A stretch of 64,000 nt of DNA from Streptomyces sp. NBC_00440 (GCF_036014215.1 NZ_CP107921.1:5897501-5961500); one strand, 5' to 3'. Counted from the first letter of the stretch, positions 53,724 through 62,948 are shown. Translations and numbers: made by a program. The notes: generated from the sequence alone by a model not told the origin.

Positions 53724-54110
53724 TCAGCGCAGTCCGATGTCCCCGCGCAATTGCTCCAGTTCACGCCGGTCCCGCTTCGTCGGCCGTCCCGTACCCCGGT
53801 CGCGTACCGGGATGTCGAGAACGGCCTCCCGGGGCGGGGGCGGCGGGCTGTTGTCCACATAGCACTCGGCCGCGACCGGCGGACCCACCCGCTTGCGCAC
53901 CAGGCGTGACACCTCGACGATCCGCTCGCGTCCCGCGTGGAACAGCCGTACCTCGTCGCCCGCCTGCACCGGGTGGGCGGGCTTGACGCGCTCACCGTTG
54001 AGACGGGCATGACCGGCGCGGCAGGCCGCAGCGGCCTGCGAGCGTGTCTTGGTGAGCCGCACCGACCAGATCCAGGTGTCGAGCCGTACGGTCCCCTCTT
54101 CAGCAGCCAT
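53724..54110 (-). CDS. S4-domain RNA-binding protein (Hsp15/HslR-like)
   Basis: Small cytoplasmic RNA-binding protein of 128 residues. The S4 alpha-L domain is clear: RLDTWIWSVRLTKTRSQAAAACRAGHARLNGERVKPAHPVQAGDEV, followed by a KRVGPPVAAECYVDNSPPPPP linker and a basic C-terminus (GRPTKRDRRELEQLRGD). The pattern fits the Hsp15 heat-shock ribosome-associated family, whose E. coli member rescues stalled 50S subunits with nascent peptidyl-tRNA. Whether this one does the same is inferred. The ATG at 54110 follows TAGGGT by 6 nt, so it looks leaderless. It converges with the permease gene. Confidence 0.9.
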   Translation of the reverse strand: MAAEEGTVRLDTWIWSVRLTKTRSQAAAACRAGHARLNGERVKPAHPVQAGDEVRLFHAGRERIVEVSRLVRKRVGPPVAAECYVDNSPPPPPREAVLDIPVRDRGTGRPTKRDRRELEQLRGDIGLR

Positions 54111-54116
54111 ACCCCG

Positions 54117-54122
54117 ACCCTA
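54117..54122 (-). promoter_or_regulatory. -10 hexamer TAGGGT of the S4-protein gene (leaderless)
   Basis: On the minus strand TAGGGT ends 6 nt before the ATG at 54110 and no Shine-Dalgarno is present. Confidence 0.55.
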
Positions 54123-54273
54123 CGGCGGCGCGCACCCTTGTGACTAACCCCACGAAACAGGCAAAGGATCACGTTTCGATGTCAGAGTAATGCGCTAAAG
54201 GTCTCTGCTCTTTACGGTTTATTCCCGATAAAGGCCGACGAACCACCCAGGTCGATCCCGAGGGAGCAGTCCG

Positions 54274-56481
54274 TTGGCAGCCATCGCGCGATGGTGCATC
54301 AGGCACCGCCTTCTGACTGTTCTTCTCTGGCTCCTCGCCCTCGGCGGCACCGCGGCCGCCGCGGGCTTCGCCGGGTCCGCGTACTCCAACGACTACGAAG
54401 TGCCGGGCACGGAGTCCGGGCGGGCCACCGCCCTGCTCGACCAGGGCTTCCACGGCCAGGGCGGCGACAGCGACACCATCGTCTGGCACACCGCGCAGGG
54501 CAGCGTGCGCGCGTCCGGGGTCGAACAGCGCATGACGCAGACCCTCAACAAGATCGACGACCTCCCCGGGATCTCCTCCGTCGGGACGCCGCGGACCAGC
54601 GCCGACGGGCACACCGCCTACGCCGTGTTCACCTTCGACGCGCAGTCCGACGAGATCACCGTGCAGCAGGCCCGGACCGTCGTCGACACGGCGAAGGCCG
54701 CCGAGGCCGACGGGCTCCAGGTCGAGCTGGGCGGCAGCGCCGTCGCGCTCACCCAGACCACCGGCGTGCATCTCAGCGAGGCCATCGGGGTCGCCGTCGC
54801 CGCGCTGGTGCTCTTCCTCGCCTTCGGCGCCTTCGCCGCGAGCCTGCTGCCGATCGCCACCGCCCTGGTCAGCGTCGGCACCGCGTACGCCGGCATAGAG
54901 CTGCTCGGACACGCCATGACCGTCGCCGACTTCGCGCCGATGCTCGGGATGCTGGTCGGACTCGGTGTCGGTATCGACTACGCGCTGTTCATCGTGACCA
55001 GACACCGCAAGGCGCTGCGCCGCGGTCTGCCGGTCGCCGAGGCGGTGACACACGCGGTGAGCACGACGGGCCGCGCCGTCGTCTTCGCCGGAGCGACCGT
55101 CTGCATCGCCCTGCTCGGGATGCTCATCCTGCGGCTGGACTTCCTCAACGGTGTCGCCATCGCGGCCTCTCTCACGGTCGTCCTGACCGTGGCCGCGTCG
55201 GTGACCCTGCTGCCCTCGCTGCTCTCGTTCATCGGGATGCGGGCGCTGAGCCGCCGGGAACGCGCACGGCTCGCCGAGCGCGGCCCGCAGCCCGATCCGC
55301 CCACCGGTTTCGCCGCCCGCTGGTCGGCCTTCGTGGAGCGGCACCCCAGACTGCTCGGCGCACTCGCCGCGGCCGTGATGCTGGTCCTCGCGCTGCCGAC
55401 CCTGGGGCTCCACCTGGGCACGTCCGACCAGGGCAACAGCCCGGCGGGCTCCACCACCCGGGAGGCGTACGACCTCATCGGCAAGGGATTCGGGCCCGGG
55501 GCCAACGGACCGCTCACGCTGGCCGCCAAGCTGGACGGCGCGGGGGACCGGGTGGCGCTGGACGAGCTGCCCGCCCGGCTGCGTACGACCGAGGACGTCG
55601 CGTCCGTGAGCCAGGTCACCTACAACAGCAGCGGCGACACGGCCTTCATCACGGTCGTCCCCGACTCGGCCCCGCAGTCGCAGAAGACCAGTGACCTCGT
55701 CGACCGGCTGCGTACGGATGTCCTGCCCCGGGCCGAGAGCCGGACCTCGCTCGACGTCGAGGTCGGCGGTGTCACCGCGAGCTACGACGACTTCGCGGAG
55801 GTGATCATCGGCAAACTCCCGCTCTTCGTCGCCGTGGTCATCACGCTCGGCTGTCTGCTCCTGCTGCTGGCGTTCCGTTCGATCGGCATTCCGCTCAAGG
55901 CCGCCGTGATGAACGTGGCAGCGGTGGCGTCCGCCTTCGGCGTCGTCGTCGCGGTCTTCCAGTGGGGATGGGGGAGTGAGCTGCTGGGACTCGGCAGCGC
56001 GGGGCCGATCGAGCCCTTCCTGCCGGTGATCATGGTCTCGGTGCTCTTCGGACTCTCCATGGACTACCAGGTCTTCCTGGTCAGCCGGATGTACGAGGAG
56101 TGGCGGGAGACCGGCGACAACCGGCGGGCCGTCCGGGTCGGCCTCGCCGAGACCAGCCGCGTGATCAACTCCGCGGCCGTCATCATGATCTCCGTCTTCC
56201 TCGCCTTCGTGCTGAGCGGCGACCGGGTCATCGCGATGTTCGGGATCGCCCTCGCCGCAGCCGTGGCGCTCGACGCCTTCGTACTGCGGACGCTCCTGGT
56301 CCCCGCACTGATGCACCTGCTCGGCCGGGCGAACTGGTGGCTGCCCGGCTGGCTGGACCGGCGGCTGCCCCGCATCAGCATCGAGGCGCCCGGCGCCGGT
56401 GACACCGGTGACCGTGCGAAAATCCATCCGCAGCACACACCGGTGGTGGAGGAGAAGCATGTTCGCGATATCGCTCGGTGA
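54274..56481 (+). CDS. MMPL/RND-family membrane transporter
   Basis: Export protein of 735 residues with two MMPL halves. A single N-terminal helix is followed by an extracytoplasmic domain (SDTIVWHTAQGSVRASGVEQ) and a five-helix bundle including MTVADFAPMLGMLVGLGVGIDYALFIVTRHRKAL; the second half repeats this with KLPLFVAVVITLGCLLLLLAFRS and VSVLFGLSMDYQVFLVSRMYEEW. The paired G-x-x-x-D-Y motifs in both helices 4 and 10 hold the proton-relay Asp-Tyr pairs. Such proteins export lipids or drugs; the cargo is unknown. TTG 54274 has GAGGGAG 7 nt upstream. The 3' end overlaps the GNAT gene by 23 bp. Confidence 0.92.
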   Translation: MAAIARWCIRHRLLTVLLWLLALGGTAAAAGFAGSAYSNDYEVPGTESGRATALLDQGFHGQGGDSDTIVWHTAQGSVRASGVEQRMTQTLNKIDDLPGISSVGTPRTSADGHTAYAVFTFDAQSDEITVQQARTVVDTAKAAEADGLQVELGGSAVALTQTTGVHLSEAIGVAVAALVLFLAFGAFAASLLPIATALVSVGTAYAGIELLGHAMTVADFAPMLGMLVGLGVGIDYALFIVTRHRKALRRGLPVAEAVTHAVSTTGRAVVFAGATVCIALLGMLILRLDFLNGVAIAASLTVVLTVAASVTLLPSLLSFIGMRALSRRERARLAERGPQPDPPTGFAARWSAFVERHPRLLGALAAAVMLVLALPTLGLHLGTSDQGNSPAGSTTREAYDLIGKGFGPGANGPLTLAAKLDGAGDRVALDELPARLRTTEDVASVSQVTYNSSGDTAFITVVPDSAPQSQKTSDLVDRLRTDVLPRAESRTSLDVEVGGVTASYDDFAEVIIGKLPLFVAVVITLGCLLLLLAFRSIGIPLKAAVMNVAAVASAFGVVVAVFQWGWGSELLGLGSAGPIEPFLPVIMVSVLFGLSMDYQVFLVSRMYEEWRETGDNRRAVRVGLAETSRVINSAAVIMISVFLAFVLSGDRVIAMFGIALAAAVALDAFVLRTLLVPALMHLLGRANWWLPGWLDRRLPRISIEAPGAGDTGDRAKIHPQHTPVVEEKHVRDIAR

Positions 56482-57013
56482 GGGCGCGGAGCTGGGACTC
56501 CTGGAGCCGTGGCAGGCCGCGGACTACCTGGCCCATATCGACCGGGGGCGCGAATTCATCGGCCAGTACATCGGGCTGGCGGACGCCGCCAGGGATCTCC
56601 CTTCGGCGCGTGCGTTCCTCCAGTCGTTCGCGGACAAACAGGCCGCCGACGGCGGCCGGCTCTTCGGCATCCGGCTGGACGGCACGCTGGTCGGCGGGGT
56701 GCTGTTCCCGCAGTTCGACGCCGCGACCGGCTGCTGCGAAGTCGGCTGCTGGCTGGAGCCGGCCGCGGTGGGCCGGGGGCTGGTCACACGCGCCGCCGGG
56801 GTGCTGATCGACTGGGCGGTGCACGAGCGCGGGATGCACCGCGTCGAGTGGCATGTCGACCCCGGGAACACCGGGAGCATCAACGTCGCGAAACGGCTCG
56901 GGATGGTGCGCGAGGGCGTACTGCGGCAGAACCACCCCCATCGGGGAACCCGGCACGACACCGAGGTCTGGTCGGTCCTGGCGCCTGAGTGGAAGGCGCA
57001 CAGAGAGCATTAA
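56459..57013 (+). CDS. GNAT acetyltransferase (RimJ/RimL-like)
   Basis: Acetyltransferase of 184 residues in the ribosomal-protein-serine acetyltransferase-like group. The acetyl-CoA binding region reads CCEVGCWLEPAAVGRGLVTRAAGVLIDWAV, then GMHRVEWHVDPGNTGSINVAKRLGMVREGVLRQ, with V-G-R-G-L in place of Q-G-x-G-x-A. It acts in the cytoplasm on an unknown amine. ATG 56459 has GGAGGAG 5 nt upstream; it lies inside the 3' end of the MMPL gene (23-bp overlap, different frame), so translation may be coupled. Confidence 0.88.
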   Translation: MFAISLGEGAELGLLEPWQAADYLAHIDRGREFIGQYIGLADAARDLPSARAFLQSFADKQAADGGRLFGIRLDGTLVGGVLFPQFDAATGCCEVGCWLEPAAVGRGLVTRAAGVLIDWAVHERGMHRVEWHVDPGNTGSINVAKRLGMVREGVLRQNHPHRGTRHDTEVWSVLAPEWKAHREH

Positions 57014-57035
57014 GCCCGCTCTCAGAAAGGGCGCC

Positions 57036-57041
57036 TAGCGT
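57036..57041 (+). promoter_or_regulatory. -10 hexamer TAGCGT (leaderless)
   Basis: TAGCGT ends 7 nt before the ATG at 57049, with no Shine-Dalgarno. Confidence 0.5.
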
Positions 57042-57048
57042 GCGCCGC

Positions 57049-57660
57049 ATGAACGCCACCACCAAGACCGACACGACCGACGACTCCGCCGCCAAGGTGC
57101 AGGACGCCGAGGCCGATGAGGCCGCGGCGGAGGCGACCGCTGAGGACACCGACACCGACGTGGACGAAGCCGCGGCGGAAGCAGCAGCCGAGGAAGAGGC
57201 CGCGGAGGCCGAGCTCGCGGCGGGCAGCCCCGCCGCCGCCGGCTCCGGGATCGGCGCTGGCGCGGCTGCCGTCGTCGCCGCCGCTCTGGGCTTCGTCGGG
57301 CTCTCCGGCAGCTGGATGGGCAAGGTGCTCTCCGAGCGCGAGACCCTGACCGGCCAGCTGAAGCTTTCGCAGAGCGCCAGCGCCTCGCAGCAGATCCACG
57401 AGGTCTACGCCGACTCCTGGCACACCACCGCCCTCGTCAACGGCGTCTTCGCGCTGCTGGCACTGGTCGTCGGAGCCCTCGTCCTGGCCCGCCCGTTCTT
57501 CAGCTCGCCCATCCGCCCGCAGGCCGTCTGGGTCCGCGCCGTCGCCTGGGGCGCTGTCGGTGTCGCCGTCATCGGCCTGATCGTCGCCGTCGGCATGTAC
57601 TTCGACCTGTTCGCCGCGCTCCCGACCGCTCCCGCCACCGCGCCCGCCCCGACCCAGTAG
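57049..57660 (+). CDS. Acidic-tailed membrane protein of unknown function
   Basis: Protein of 203 residues. The first 55 residues are almost entirely Asp, Glu, Ala and Thr (for example EAAAEAAAEEEAAEAELAAG), so the N-terminus is highly acidic and probably disordered. Three hydrophobic segments follow: IGAGAAAVVAAALGFVGLSG, TTALVNGVFALLALVVGALVLA and VRAVAWGAVGVAVIGLIVAV, with a short extracytoplasmic loop RETLTGQLKLSQSASASQQIHEVYADSWH between the first two. No family is recognised. It lies 35 bp after the GNAT gene. The large hairpin at 57693-57745 closes the unit. Confidence 0.8.
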   Translation: MNATTKTDTTDDSAAKVQDAEADEAAAEATAEDTDTDVDEAAAEAAAEEEAAEAELAAGSPAAAGSGIGAGAAAVVAAALGFVGLSGSWMGKVLSERETLTGQLKLSQSASASQQIHEVYADSWHTTALVNGVFALLALVVGALVLARPFFSSPIRPQAVWVRAVAWGAVGVAVIGLIVAVGMYFDLFAALPTAPATAPAPTQ

Positions 57661-57692
57661 GACCGGTGGGCAGAACCCCGTAAGGCATCCCC

Positions 57693-57745
57693 GAGGGGGC
57701 CTGGGCCGTACGTAAGCACTCACGTACAGCGCCTAAGGCCCCCTC
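57693..57745 (+). terminator. Long nested hairpin, probable terminator
   Basis: Outer stem GAGGGGGCCT/AGGCCCCCTC (57693-57702 with 57736-57745) and inner stem GTACGT/ACGTAC form a 53-nt structure after the acidic membrane-protein gene. Confidence 0.75.
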
Positions 57746-57819
57746 CGCCATGAGGATGCGGCACTCGCCCGATGTGGCGGACCCCCCTGGGCGACGAAAG
57801 TCGAGGCATCGAAGGAAGC

Positions 57820-57854
57820 CACAACCGGCTTCCGCCGCACAACCGGCTTCCGCC
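57820..57854 (+). repeat. 18-bp tandem duplication before a small gene
   Basis: CACAACCGGCTTCCGCC occurs at 57820-57836 and 57838-57854, 15 nt before the ATG at 57870. It lies in the leader of the small basic protein. Confidence 0.8.
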
Positions 57855-57869
57855 ACAGGGGAGAACACC

Positions 57870-58043
57870 ATGATTCAGTACGAGCTCCAGAAGGCCCACG
57901 CCGCCGAACTCACCCGCCGGGCCGAGGCCGAGCGGCTGGCGGGACAGGCACGGGAGGCCCGCAGGGCAGCCCGCCGTTCCGGCCGGCACGATACGCAGAG
58001 GACGGTGAGATCGCTCCGGGACCGGTTCGTCCACGCGGCGTGA
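57870..58043 (+). CDS. 57-residue basic helical protein
   Basis: Small Arg/Ala-rich protein (MIQYELQKAHAAELTRRAEAERLAGQAREARR...) predicted as one long amphipathic helix, suitable for coiled coil or nucleic-acid binding. The ATG has GGGGAG 6 nt upstream. I recognise similar short Streptomyces hypotheticals starting with an MIQYEL-like motif, but the function is unknown. Its stop overlaps possible starts of the LuxR gene (GTGATGA at 58040), so translation of the regulator may be coupled if that upstream start is used. Confidence 0.75.
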   Translation: MIQYELQKAHAAELTRRAEAERLAGQAREARRAARRSGRHDTQRTVRSLRDRFVHAA

Positions 58044-58159
58044 TGATTCGTCCACGAGTCCTGCTGCCTGATGCCCAGATGAACGGTGCGCAGCCGGACA
58101 CCGGCACCGCGGCAGGCGGCATCCGTATATCGGGTGCCGCACTGTCGGACCGCTGTGCG

Positions 58160-61100
58160 ATGCTCGGCGCTGTGGAGTTCACCTCAGTCAGCCCCGTATT
58201 CGTCGGCCGAGCCGATGAGTTGGCCGTGCTCGGAGACGCGCTCTCCCGCGCTACCGGAGGGGAGCCGCAGGCGCTGCTCATCGGCGGGGAGGCCGGTGTC
58301 GGCAAGACCCGGCTCGTCGAGGAGTTCATCGAGGGCGCCGAACGCGCCGGGGCCGTCGTCACGGTCGGCGGCTGTGTCGAGATCGGCGCCGACGGCCTTC
58401 CGTACGCCCCGTTCTCCACCGCCCTGCGCGCGCTGCGCCGCCACCTTCCCGACGAGATGGCCGCCGCTGTGGAGGGCCAGGAGGGTGAACTGGCCAGGCT
58501 GCTGCCCGAATTGGGCGACACCAGCCGGCAGGCCCACCACGAGGACGGCACGGCCCGGCTCTTCGAGCTGACCTCCCGGCTCCTTGAGCGGATCGCCGCC
58601 GACCGTACGGTGGTGCTGGTCCTGGAGGACCTGCACTGGGCCGACGCGTCCACGCGCCATCTGCTCGCCTATCTCTTCCGGACCCTGAACAGCGGACGCC
58701 TCGTGGTCGTCGCCACCTACCGGGCCGACGACATCCACCGGCGCCACCCGCTGCGGCCGCTCCTGGCCGAACTGGACCGGCTGCGTACGGTCCGCCGGAT
58801 CGAGCTGGCCCGTTTCACCCGGTCCGAGGTGCGGCTCCAGCTGACCGGCATCCTCGCCGCCGAGCCGGAGGCCTCGCTGGCCGACGAGATCTTCGCCCGC
58901 TCCGACGGCAACGCCTTCTTCGTCGAGGAGCTGGCCGTCTGCAGCGGAGGCAACTGCTCGGTCTCCGGGATCAGCGACTCACTGCGCGATCTGCTGCTGG
59001 TCCGGGTCGAGGCCCTGTCCGACGACGCCCAGCGGGTTGTCCGGTTCGCGGCCGAGGGCGGCTCGACCGTCGAGTATCCGCTGCTCGCCGCCGTGACACG
59101 GCTGTCCGAGGACGATCTGATCGAGGCGCTGCGGGCCGCCGTCGGGGCCAACATCCTGATCGCCGCGCCGGACGGCGGAGGTTACCGCTTCCGGCACTCC
59201 CTGGTACGCGAGGCCGTCAGCGACGATCTGCTGCCGGGAGAACGCTCCCGTATCAACCGCCGCTGCGCCGAGGCCCTGGAGAACGACCCCTCGCTCGTAC
59301 GGGCCGACGCGCGCACCACCCGGCTCGCCGGCTACTGGTACTACGCGCACGACGCGGCGAAGGCCCTGCCCGCTGTGCTGCTGGCCTCGGCGGAGGCACG
59401 CAGGCGCCACGCCTACTCCGAGCAACTGCGGCTCCTGGAGCGGGCGATGGAGGTCTGGGACAGTGCGCCGGCCGATGTACGGGACGGGCTGCGGCCGATG
59501 GACTCCGCCGATGCCTACCCGGCCTGCGGACACGAACCAGGGACATCCGCGCCGTCCGCGCTGCGCTATCTCGACCTGCTCGCCGAAGCGGTGGTCGCCG
59601 CGCGCTGCTGCGGTGAGCGTGAACGGTCCCTGAAGATCTCCAAGAAGGCCCTGCGCATCATCGACGGCGGCGCCGACGACGCACTGCGCGCCGCCTGGTT
59701 CTGGACCGAGCGGGCCAAGCTGGAGCAGAGCCTCGCCCGGGGCAACGGCTGGCGGGAGATCGCCACTGCGCAGGAGCTGGTACGCGGGCTGCCCCCGTCG
59801 GCCGTCCATGCCCAGGTGCTCACCACCGCGGCGAGCTGGGCGATGCTCCACGAACCGGGACCCGACAGCCTGACCGCGGCCGAATGCGCCGTGGACTACG
59901 CCCGGCTGGTCGGTGCGGAGGAGATCGAACTGAGCGCCCGCCTCACCCTCGGCGGCCTCCTGATCGACTCCGGCGACATCGAGACCGGGCTGACCACCAT
60001 GCGGGCCGCCCTCAAGCGGACGACCGAACTCGGCCTGGTCGCCGAAGGCTGCCGCGCGCACACCAATCTGATGTCGAACCTGGAGTCCATCGGCCGTTCC
60101 GCCGAGGCCGTCGACGTGGGCACCGCCGGTATCGCCCTCGCGGGCAAGTACGGCCTGCGGGACCAGGAGGCCTGGGTCCGGGGCAACATGACCGACTCGC
60201 TGTTCGCCCTGGGCCGCTGGGAGGAGGCGTCGGCGTGCGCGCAGTGGGTGCTCCGGTGCGCGCAGAGCGCCAAGCCCCGGGGCAACGTCTGCCTGCGGCT
60301 CGCGGACCTGGCGCTGCTCCGCGGGGAGCAGGACGAGGCAGCCCGGCACCTCGCCTCGGCCAACGCCCACTTCGGCACCCATGACCCGATGCCCCAGCAC
60401 TCCATACCGCTGGCCAGGCTCAGCCTCGGGATTCTGGCCGCCCAGGGGCAGCTGGACGAGGCCCGTGCGGTACTGGCCGGGGCGGTGGAAGCGGGGTTCC
60501 CTCCCGGCACCCAGCGCTACGGCTGGCCCCTGGTTCTCGCCGCCGCCACCGCCGAGGCCAACACCCGAGGCCTGCCGGCGGCCGAGCCGGGCCGCACGGA
60601 ATCCCTGGAACTCATCTGCTCCACGGCGAAGCGGCTCGCCACGCCCGTACCGCTCTGGAGCGCCTACGCCCTGCATGTCAGCGCCGAGCTGGCCCGAGCC
60701 GACGGTCTGGACCGGCCGGAGCACTGGAGCGCGGCCGCCGGGGCCCTGGAGCCACTGGAACGCCCCTACGAGCTGGTGCAGGTGCACCTGCACTGGGCCG
60801 CCGCCCTGCTCGCGCACGGCTCCGACCGCGAACCCGCGGCCCGGGAACGTGCCGCGAAGCTGCTCCGCAGCAGCCTCGCGACGGCCGACCGGCTCGGCGC
60901 CCGCCCGCTGGCCGAGGAGATCAGGCTGCTCGCACAGCGCGCCAGACTCCCCCTCACCGAAGCCGCGGACCACGTAGGTGCTCCGGCACCGGCAGACATG
61001 CGCAGCGCTGTCGACGACTTCGGCCTCACCAGTCGTGAGCAGGACGTCCTGCGCCTGGTAGCAGCGGGCCGCACCAACCGTCAGATAGCCGAGACGCTGT

Positions 61101-61258
61101 TCATCGCACCCAAGACGGCGAGCGTGCACGTCTCCAACATCCTGGCCAAGCTGGGCGTCACAGGACGAGGCGAGGCGGCCGCCCTGACCCACCGGCTGCG
61201 CCTCTTCACGGACACCGCGGAGGTCCTTTCGGAGGCCGCCGCTCAGGGGGCCTTCTGA
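58160..61258 (+). CDS. Large LuxR/LAL-family ATP-binding transcriptional regulator
   Basis: Regulator of about 1,030 residues. N-terminal AAA/STAND ATPase: FVGRADELAVLGDALSRA, Walker A LLIGGEAGVGKTRLVEEF, Walker B RTVVLVLEDLHWADASTRHL and sensor YRADDIHRRHPLRPLLAEL. The middle is long, helical and TPR-like. The C-terminal GerE helix-turn-helix reads FGLTSREQDVLRLVAAGRTNRQIAETLFIAPKTASVHVSNI. LAL regulators often activate biosynthetic or catabolic genes, but no target is adjacent. The start is uncertain: 58040/58043 overlaps the previous stop, but third-position bias and the domain boundary favour ATG 58160; 58079 is also possible. Confidence 0.9.
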   Translation: MLGAVEFTSVSPVFVGRADELAVLGDALSRATGGEPQALLIGGEAGVGKTRLVEEFIEGAERAGAVVTVGGCVEIGADGLPYAPFSTALRALRRHLPDEMAAAVEGQEGELARLLPELGDTSRQAHHEDGTARLFELTSRLLERIAADRTVVLVLEDLHWADASTRHLLAYLFRTLNSGRLVVVATYRADDIHRRHPLRPLLAELDRLRTVRRIELARFTRSEVRLQLTGILAAEPEASLADEIFARSDGNAFFVEELAVCSGGNCSVSGISDSLRDLLLVRVEALSDDAQRVVRFAAEGGSTVEYPLLAAVTRLSEDDLIEALRAAVGANILIAAPDGGGYRFRHSLVREAVSDDLLPGERSRINRRCAEALENDPSLVRADARTTRLAGYWYYAHDAAKALPAVLLASAEARRRHAYSEQLRLLERAMEVWDSAPADVRDGLRPMDSADAYPACGHEPGTSAPSALRYLDLLAEAVVAARCCGERERSLKISKKALRIIDGGADDALRAAWFWTERAKLEQSLARGNGWREIATAQELVRGLPPSAVHAQVLTTAASWAMLHEPGPDSLTAAECAVDYARLVGAEEIELSARLTLGGLLIDSGDIETGLTTMRAALKRTTELGLVAEGCRAHTNLMSNLESIGRSAEAVDVGTAGIALAGKYGLRDQEAWVRGNMTDSLFALGRWEEASACAQWVLRCAQSAKPRGNVCLRLADLALLRGEQDEAARHLASANAHFGTHDPMPQHSIPLARLSLGILAAQGQLDEARAVLAGAVEAGFPPGTQRYGWPLVLAAATAEANTRGLPAAEPGRTESLELICSTAKRLATPVPLWSAYALHVSAELARADGLDRPEHWSAAAGALEPLERPYELVQVHLHWAAALLAHGSDREPAARERAAKLLRSSLATADRLGARPLAEEIRLLAQRARLPLTEAADHVGAPAPADMRSAVDDFGLTSREQDVLRLVAAGRTNRQIAETLFIAPKTASVHVSNILAKLGVTGRGEAAALTHRLRLFTDTAEVLSEAAAQGAF

Positions 61259-61319
61259 GCTGTACGGATGGGGGGTGCAGGCAGCTGTACGGATGCGGGG
61301 GGTGCGGGTGCCGGTGGCC

Positions 61320-61547
61320 CTAGGACTCGGACGCCGGGCGATGCTGCTCCTGCTCCTGCTCCTCGTCCCGGTCCTGGCTCTGATCCTGCTCCTGTGACCG
61401 GATGATCACTGTCCCCGAGTCGAGGTCTATCGGACCGCGCCCCGGATCGCCGTCGTTGAGATCGACGCGGGACAGCTCCAGCCGCTTGTTCTCGTCCTCG
61501 GTGTGCTTGCGCCCGGGTGCGAAGAGCTGCTCTATCAGGTTGAACAT
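61320..61547 (-). CDS. Small DUF6191-like protein
   Basis: Protein of 75 residues starting MFNLIEQLFAPGRKHTEDEN and continuing LELSRVDLNDGDPGRGPIDLDSGTVIIR, a pattern I recall from Streptomyces DUF6191 proteins. The C-terminal 25 residues are Gln/Glu/Asp-rich (QEQDQSQDRDEEQEQEQ), encoded by a CTGCTC-type repeat on the plus strand. No transmembrane segment or signal is present; function is unknown. GGGGG lies 5 nt before the ATG. It is downstream of, but opposite to, the LuxR gene. Confidence 0.75.
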   Translation of the reverse strand: MFNLIEQLFAPGRKHTEDENKRLELSRVDLNDGDPGRGPIDLDSGTVIIRSQEQDQSQDRDEEQEQEQHRPASES

Positions 61548-61614
61548 CCAGACCCCCTGCGGTGAGCCCCGGCCGGACTCCCGTGCGGTGAGCCCTCCCC
61601 AGCGTAACCCCGGG

Positions 61615-62772
61615 CTACTTCACCTCCAGCTGGAGGATCCGGTCGTCCCCGGCCTTGGGCCTGCCCCGCGAATCGGTGTTGCTGGTGACCAGCCACAGCC
61701 TGTCCCCGCCCGCGGAGACCACCGTGCGCAGCCGCCCGTACTTCCCCTGGAGGAAGCCTTGCGGCTTGGCCGATGGCTTGTCTCCGTTGAGCGGGATCCG
61801 CCACAGCCGCTCACCCCGCAGGGACGCCATCCACAGGGAACCCTCGGCATAGGCGAGACCGCTGGGAGAGGCGTCCGCCGGCTTCCACTCCTCCACCGGG
61901 TCGGTGAACCCCGCCTTTCCCGCTCTGCCCTCCGCCTCGGGCCAGCCGTAGTTCTTCCCGGGGCCGATCAGATTGAGTTCGTCCCAGGTGTCCTGGCCGA
62001 ATTCGTCGGCCCACAGCCGCCCGTCCGCGTCCCAGGCGAGGCCTTCCACGTTGCGGTGGCCGTAGGAGTAGACGACGGAGTCGGCCCAGGGATCGCCGTG
62101 CACCGGCTGTCCGTCCGGTGTCATCCGGAGGATCTTTCCGCCCAGTGACTTCTTGTCCTGGGCCAGACCTCGGTCGCCGGTCTCCCCGGTCCCGGCATAG
62201 AGCATCTTGTCCGGTCCGAACGCGATCCGCCCGCCGTTGTGAACGGTGCCCTTCGGGATGCCCTTGAAGACCGTGTCGGGTGCCCCCAGCTGCTGTCCTG
62301 CCGGCTGCTTCGCGTCGTAGAACATGCGCGCGATGCGGTTGTCGGACGTGGTGGTGAAGTACGCGTAGACCAGATGGTCCGAGGCGTACGAAGGGGAGAG
62401 CGCCAGCCCCAGCAGCCCGCCCTCACCGGCGGGCGCGACCCCCGCGACCTTCCCGATCACGGTCTTCCGGCCGGTCTTGGCGTCGACCTCGGTGATCGTC
62501 CCCCGATCGCGCGAGGAGACCAGCAGATCGCCCTCCGGGAGCACCGCTACCCCCCACGGTGAGTCGAGACCCGTGGTGAGGGTCGAGACCACTTTGACCG
62601 TCCCCTTCGCAGGCGGGACGGCTCTGGACGGGGACGCCGACGCGGAGGCGGGTGCGTGCGGCCCGGGGGCGCGGCCGGTGCCGGTGATTTCATCACCGCC
62701 CCCGGAGGAGCACCCGACGGCCGACAACAGCAGGGCCGACGCCAACACGGCTGTCACAGCTGGACGTTGCAC
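61615..62772 (-). CDS. PQQ-dependent sugar-dehydrogenase-like secreted lipoprotein
   Basis: Beta-propeller protein of 385 residues related to soluble glucose dehydrogenase (GSDH/Asd). The lipoprotein signal is VTAVLASALLLSAVGCSSGG. Propeller motifs include LDSPWGVAVLPEGDLLVSSRDRGTI, GEGGLLGLALSPSYASDHLVY, VHNGGRIAFGPDKMLYAGTGETGD, VYSYGHRNVEGLAWDADGRLW and YGWPEAEGRAGKAGFTDPV, matching the family's conserved His/Asn-Arg positions. Many such proteins do not bind PQQ, so dehydrogenase activity is unproven. GTG 62772 has GAAGGGA 7 nt upstream; ATG 62811 would add 13 residues. Confidence 0.88.
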   Translation of the reverse strand: MQRPAVTAVLASALLLSAVGCSSGGGDEITGTGRAPGPHAPASASASPSRAVPPAKGTVKVVSTLTTGLDSPWGVAVLPEGDLLVSSRDRGTITEVDAKTGRKTVIGKVAGVAPAGEGGLLGLALSPSYASDHLVYAYFTTTSDNRIARMFYDAKQPAGQQLGAPDTVFKGIPKGTVHNGGRIAFGPDKMLYAGTGETGDRGLAQDKKSLGGKILRMTPDGQPVHGDPWADSVVYSYGHRNVEGLAWDADGRLWADEFGQDTWDELNLIGPGKNYGWPEAEGRAGKAGFTDPVEEWKPADASPSGLAYAEGSLWMASLRGERLWRIPLNGDKPSAKPQGFLQGKYGRLRTVVSAGGDRLWLVTSNTDSRGRPKAGDDRILQLEVK

Positions 62773-62948
62773 GGTTCTGATCCCTTCGACGACAGCACAG
62801 CTACTGTTCATACACCGCAGGTCCGCCGCCGGTTCCCACCCGCGCCCGTTCGGCCCCGAAAGGGCCGCCCCGGCACAGCCCTGTCCCCCGGGCACACAGA
62901 ATGAGCCGTACAGAACGGGCCGTACAGAAGAGGCGGCACCGGGACGAC

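Noticed and set aside
54169..56460. Minus-strand frame of 763 residues under the MMPL transporter gene
   Set aside because: Charged low-complexity antisense translation of a transporter with intact MMPL motifs.
58979..61192. Minus-strand frame of 737 residues under the LuxR gene
   Set aside because: Antisense shadow of a clear LAL regulator; no motif or ribosome binding site.
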